DNA of 9,573 bases. Origin: Synechococcaceae cyanobacterium RL_1_2. Lineage in GTDB: Bacteria > Cyanobacteriota > Cyanobacteriia > Cyanobacteriales > JAAUPO01. A model generated the notes under the pieces. The model had not been told where the DNA came from and made no database searches. It saw nothing but the letters and a program-made list of their open reading frames with translations. Positions 6,926 through 9,573 of this stretch are shown here, one piece after another (position 1 is the stretch's first letter; every line of letters begins with the position of its first letter). The position numbers and the translations under genes were made by a program. The stretch is taken from the NCBI GenBank assembly GCA_012033095.1, contig JAAUPO010000046.1:1-9573 (forward strand), in the 5' to 3' direction.

Positions 6926-6990
6926 TTAATGGCTTCAACAATTTCCTGATCCTACTGGGCGGATTTGATATTATTCAATGTCTTAGTCTA
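6926..6990 (-). other. Possible C-terminal gene remnant beside the repeat
   Basis: On the minus strand the sequence reads KTLNNIKSAQ, then a TAG, then DQEIVEAIKGYL and TAA, the last codons lying at the edge of the repeat. A CAG-to-TAG change would explain the interruption. The fragment is too short to assign and could be chance. Confidence 0.25.
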
Positions 6991-7019
6991 GGATGCTAGG
7001 AAAGCAGCATCGCTAGGCT

Positions 7020-7047
7020 AGCAAAAAAATCGATTAGGTCGATTTTC
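7020..7047 (-). terminator. Probable intrinsic terminator of the site-2 protease gene
   Basis: On the minus strand, 54 nt after the protease stop, an 8-bp perfect stem (AAAATCGA/TCGATTTT, plus 7039-7046 and 7026-7033) with a 5-nt loop runs into seven consecutive T (plus A 7023-7029). The stem is AT-rich and therefore weak. A second small hairpin follows (GATGCT 6992-6997 with AGCATC 7006-7011). Confidence 0.45.
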
Positions 7048-7099
7048 CTAGGGTGATTATTGGTCATTAACCCTTAATTTAGCAAACCCTATTTTATTG

Positions 7100-8231
7100 C
7101 TATTTTTGGGTTTGGGTTTGAGTTTTAAAATCCTTAGCAATTAATTCCATAATCGATTGGCGATCGAGTAAGCCTAGTACTTGCCCCTGATCGTTAACTA
7201 CCGTTAGTTGCTTAGTGGATTTTGGTTGTAACGTTTGCCAAATTTCAAACAAAGAATCACGGCTATTCACAATTCCTAAATTCGTCATCGAGACGGTCAA
7301 CTCTTTCACCTTCACCGTAACCCAATCAGAGGTAATAACCGTGTTAATACTTTCACTAGTGATGGTGCCTAACAATTTTTTTGCTTCATCCACCACTAAA
7401 AATTTATGCCATTGATCTTGGCCAATTACATAATTATTGGCAAATTCCCTCAATGTTAAATTTGCATCAATAATAGGACTATTAATAATAATGGCATCTT
7501 GAGCATTGTGGTTACTTAGGGCCTGTTGCAATTGTCCATATTGCCAGGAAAGTTGAGCATTTTGTAGAACAAACCAAGACACCAATAACGTCCAAATATT
7601 GCCAAAATTGTTGTGACCTAACAGGCCCATCACACTTACAAGAATACCTAAACCTGCTAAAAATTGACCCGAACGACTGGCGACAATAAGGCCTTTCGCT
7701 GGACTTTTGGTGATTTGCCAGACCAGGGATTTTAGAACGTTACCGCCATCTAAGGGTAACCCTGGAATCATGTTAAAGGCGGCCAAAAAAAAGTTGATCG
7801 TGGCTAGGTTATAGAGGATATAGTCCACAATAGAGAGGGACTGGGGGATGCTAACCCGCACAATGCTAATGGTACCGAATAAACCAAAGCTCACGAGGGC
7901 CCGCGATCGCGATCGAAAAAGCTTCTAGAGGGGTTTTGGATTCTTTTTCAAGGGATGCTAAACCACCAAATAAAAACAAAGTTATGGACTTAACTTCAAT
8001 TTTTTGGGTTAGAGCCACCAAGCTATGGCCTAGTTCATGGGCTAATACGGAACCAAAGAGTAGTAGGGCAGAAATCAAACCTAAAACCCAAGGTAGCCAA
8101 AGACTATCAGGGGTAAAACGGGCTAATTCTCCGGCATAGCTGAGCGTAATTAATCCAAGAATCAAAAACCAAGAATAATTGACATAAAAAGGAATACCAA
8201 AAATTGTTCCTAAACGCACACTGCCTTTCAT
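7100..8231 (-). pseudogene. Site-2-protease-family (M50) metalloprotease with CBS pair, frameshifted
   Basis: Reconstructed product of about 377 residues: a membrane-embedded zinc protease that would cleave transmembrane substrates such as anti-sigma factors. The first part (8231 to about 7898) begins MKGSVRLGTIFGIPFYVNYS and has hydrophobic segments at 20-32 and 46-62. The zinc motif HELGH is at 65-69. The frame breaks just after EAFSIAIAG, at GGGCCC (7897-7902), and resumes as LVSFGLFGTISIV. The loss of two C from a C-run would restore the conserved AGP-L. The second part has NMIPGLPLDGGNVL, with the third zinc-ligand Asp near 162, two more hydrophobic segments, and a CBS-domain pair (about 243-377). 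AGGAG lies 10 nt before ATG 8231, and TACAAT (8272-8277) is a possible −10. Both catalytic motifs are intact, so the break may be a sequencing error. Substrate unknown. Confidence 0.85.
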
Positions 8232-8241
8232 CGTGGTTATG

Positions 8242-8246
8242 CTCCT
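8242..8246 (-). promoter_or_regulatory. Shine-Dalgarno of the site-2 protease gene
   Basis: AGGAG (plus CTCCT) lies 10 nt before the ATG at 8231. It fixes this start and is one of the few good ribosome-binding sites in the window. Confidence 0.6.
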
Positions 8247-8509
8247 GACATAATAGCTCTCTAAAAGTATTATTGTAGCTAATCCCTAGCCTACACAATA
8301 ACCGTGGGTAAATCTTACATAACTTAAACTTATTTGTTTAGAAACTTGTTTAGGGAAAAATTCTTATTTCAAATCTAGGGTAAGGGGTGATTTCGCTGGG
8401 ATAGGGAAATTTTGATTTCGATCGCCCTAGGTAATTTGATAAGATCTACAGGCGCGGCTAGACCACTCTTTGTCTATGGCCGTTAATTTACACACTGCGA
8501 TCGTACTCC
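8247..8509. promoter_or_regulatory. Divergent promoter region, protease / map
   Basis: The gap between two divergent genes must hold both promoters. Leftward, TACAAT at 8272-8277 is a candidate −10 for the protease. Rightward, GATAAGAT near 8438-8445 may serve map, followed by a 65-nt leader with no Shine-Dalgarno sequence before ATG 8510. AT-rich sequence with TTTAGAAAC/TTTAGGGAA near-repeats lies at 8335-8360. No gene is seen. Confidence 0.4.
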
Positions 8510-9291
8510 ATGGCTAATCAAACACAAGAAAGAATTACTCTCCTCTCCCAGCGACAAATTGAAAAAATGAGAGCTGCGGGCAATTTAGCCGCTAAATTAT
8601 TAGATTACCTCGAACCCTTGATTCAGCCTGGAATTAGCACCCAAGAGCTAAACGATGAAGCAGAAAAATGGACTCAGGCCCATGGGGCTGTTAGTGCCCC
8701 CCTAGGTTATGGGAATCCACCCTTCCGCGATCGATCTGTACCAGCGTCAATGAAGTGATTTGCCATGGCATTCCCAGCCCGAAACAAATTTTGAAAGAAG
8801 GGGATATTATTAATGTCGATGTTACGCCAATTTTAGATGGTTATTACGGCGATACTTCCCGCACTTTTTTTGTAGGGGAACCTTCCCCCGCTGCCCGTAG
8901 GTTAGTTGACGTAACCAAGGAATGCTTATACTTAGGTATTGCCGCCGTTAAACCGGGCAATAAAATTGGAGATATTGGAGCAGCGATCCAAACCTATGCA
9001 GAAGGAGAGGGTTTTTCTGTGGTCAGGGATTTTGTGGGCCACGGAATTAGCAATAAATTTCACACCGCTCCCCAAATCCCCCATTACGGGAAACCGGGCA
9101 CAGGCAAAAAATTAGTTCCTGGCATGGTCTTTACCATTGAACCGATGATCAATGAAGGTACCTATAAAGCAAAGGTTTTAAAGGATAAATGGACTGCCAT
9201 CACTAAAGACCGTAAACTGTCTGCCCAATTTGAACATACGATCGCGGTAACCGAGGAAGGGGTAGATATTTTAACTCTACGCATTGACTAA
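8510..9291 (+). pseudogene. map: Type I methionine aminopeptidase, frameshifted
   Basis: Removes the initiator methionine from nascent proteins; a cytosolic two-metal hydrolase. Reconstructed length is about 261 residues, normal for type I. The N-terminal part runs from ATG 8510 (ITLLSQRQIEKMRAAGNLAA) to SAPLGYGNPPF. The frame is then lost at CC 8725-8726. One extra C restores PRSICTSVNEVICHGIPSP, after which the frame is open to the end. Active-site residues in the restored product are His86 (CHGIP), Asp104 (NVDVT), Asp115 (GDTSRTF), His178 (VGHGI), Glu211 (TIEPMI) and Glu242 (FEHTIAV), so all metal ligands are present. Such conservation in a protein class that is essential or paralogous in cyanobacteria favours a sequence error over decay, but neither is proven. 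Cyanobacteria often carry several map genes, so which paralogue this is stays open. Confidence 0.93.
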
Positions 9292-9475
9292 ATTGGATTA
9301 AATTTACCGCCCCTGCCGTCAGTGACCGTAACCCCTGCGGCTATCCATCGCGATCGTTTTAATGCTAAGTCCTAATTTTGCTACGGATAGAAGGTAATCA
9401 TTATCGCCGGATATTACCTGATGAAGTTTCATTCTAATTGCAATCTTAAACCTAAGCCATTAGCCCTAGGGGTTA
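9292..9475. other. Intergenic stretch with one hairpin
   Basis: No gene is visible. A 7-bp stem (AGGTAAT 9392-9398 with ATTACCT 9413-9419) about 100 nt after the map stop could fold, but it has no U-tract. The CCCTAGGG palindrome near 9465-9472 adjoins the dispersed repeat. Confidence 0.35.
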
Positions 9476-9540
9476 GAGGCTGTTTATAAAGTCCATTGAA
9501 TTTGCATTTTGCCCCCTAAATCCCCTAATTTGGGGGACTT
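9476..9540 (+). repeat. Long dispersed repeat, copy B
   Basis: Inverted partner of 6859-6925: AGGCTGTTTATAAAGTCC, then ATTGAATTTGCATTTTG, then CCCCCTAAATCCCC and TTTGGGGGACTT. The AT arm differs from copy A at very few positions. The pair encloses the protease and map genes. Confidence 0.8.
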
Positions 9541-9573
9541 CATTGGTTAAAACCTAAGTGATTTCCTCCAGCA

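Noticed and set aside
1..9573. tRNA or tmRNA genes (ssrA might be expected near smpB)
   Set aside because: Read by eye on both strands; no T-arm GGTTCRA-type sequence with a matching acceptor stem was found.

Overview
The window comes from a cyanobacterial chromosome. Seven perfect copies of the HIP1 octamer GCGATCGC occur in 9.6 kb, where roughly one per 65 kb is expected by chance. The protein families (DUF1822, DUF4359, a DUF2887-type Rpn nuclease, a CBS-fused site-2 protease) and the C/G-rich palindromic intergenic repeats also fit a Microcystis/Cyanothece/Crocosphaera-like cyanobacterium. The genus cannot be resolved from this sequence.

Layout. 1-350 is a repeat island with no secure gene. 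351-668 (+) is a small DUF4359 protein, followed by a second repeat island whose units are inverted copies of the first. 837-4005 (-) is a compact leftward cluster, in transcription order: a roughly 485-codon protein of unknown family, now split by three frame breaks (4005-2548); an intact Rpn/DUF2887 PD-(D/E)XK nuclease (2484-1666); and a DUF1822 gene with one extra T in a homopolymer (1587-837). About 4069-4779 is an internally deleted insertion sequence of IS4/IS701 type. 4787-5626 (-) is a secreted WG-repeat protein. A 184-bp MITE-like element lies at 5702-5885. smpB, the tmRNA partner, is intact at 6065-6529 (-). After 570 bp of repeats and remnants, a site-2-protease-like membrane metalloprotease with CBS domains (7100-8231, -) and a type I methionine aminopeptidase (8510-9291, +) diverge from a shared 278-bp intergenic region. 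One copy of a ~60-bp repeat lies on each side of this pair, in opposite orientation.

The dominant anomaly is frame integrity. Four of the eight non-transposon genes are broken, by six small indels in total, most in short homopolymer runs; two sit directly beside GCGATCG motifs. All four still have otherwise well-conserved sequence and, where known, intact catalytic residues. Either this copy of the genome is decaying or, more likely in my view, the contig carries uncorrected homopolymer errors. The genes are therefore described here by their reconstructed full-length products.

No clearly new system is demonstrated. The best candidate is the three-gene cluster of unknown HTH-like protein, Rpn nuclease and DUF1822.
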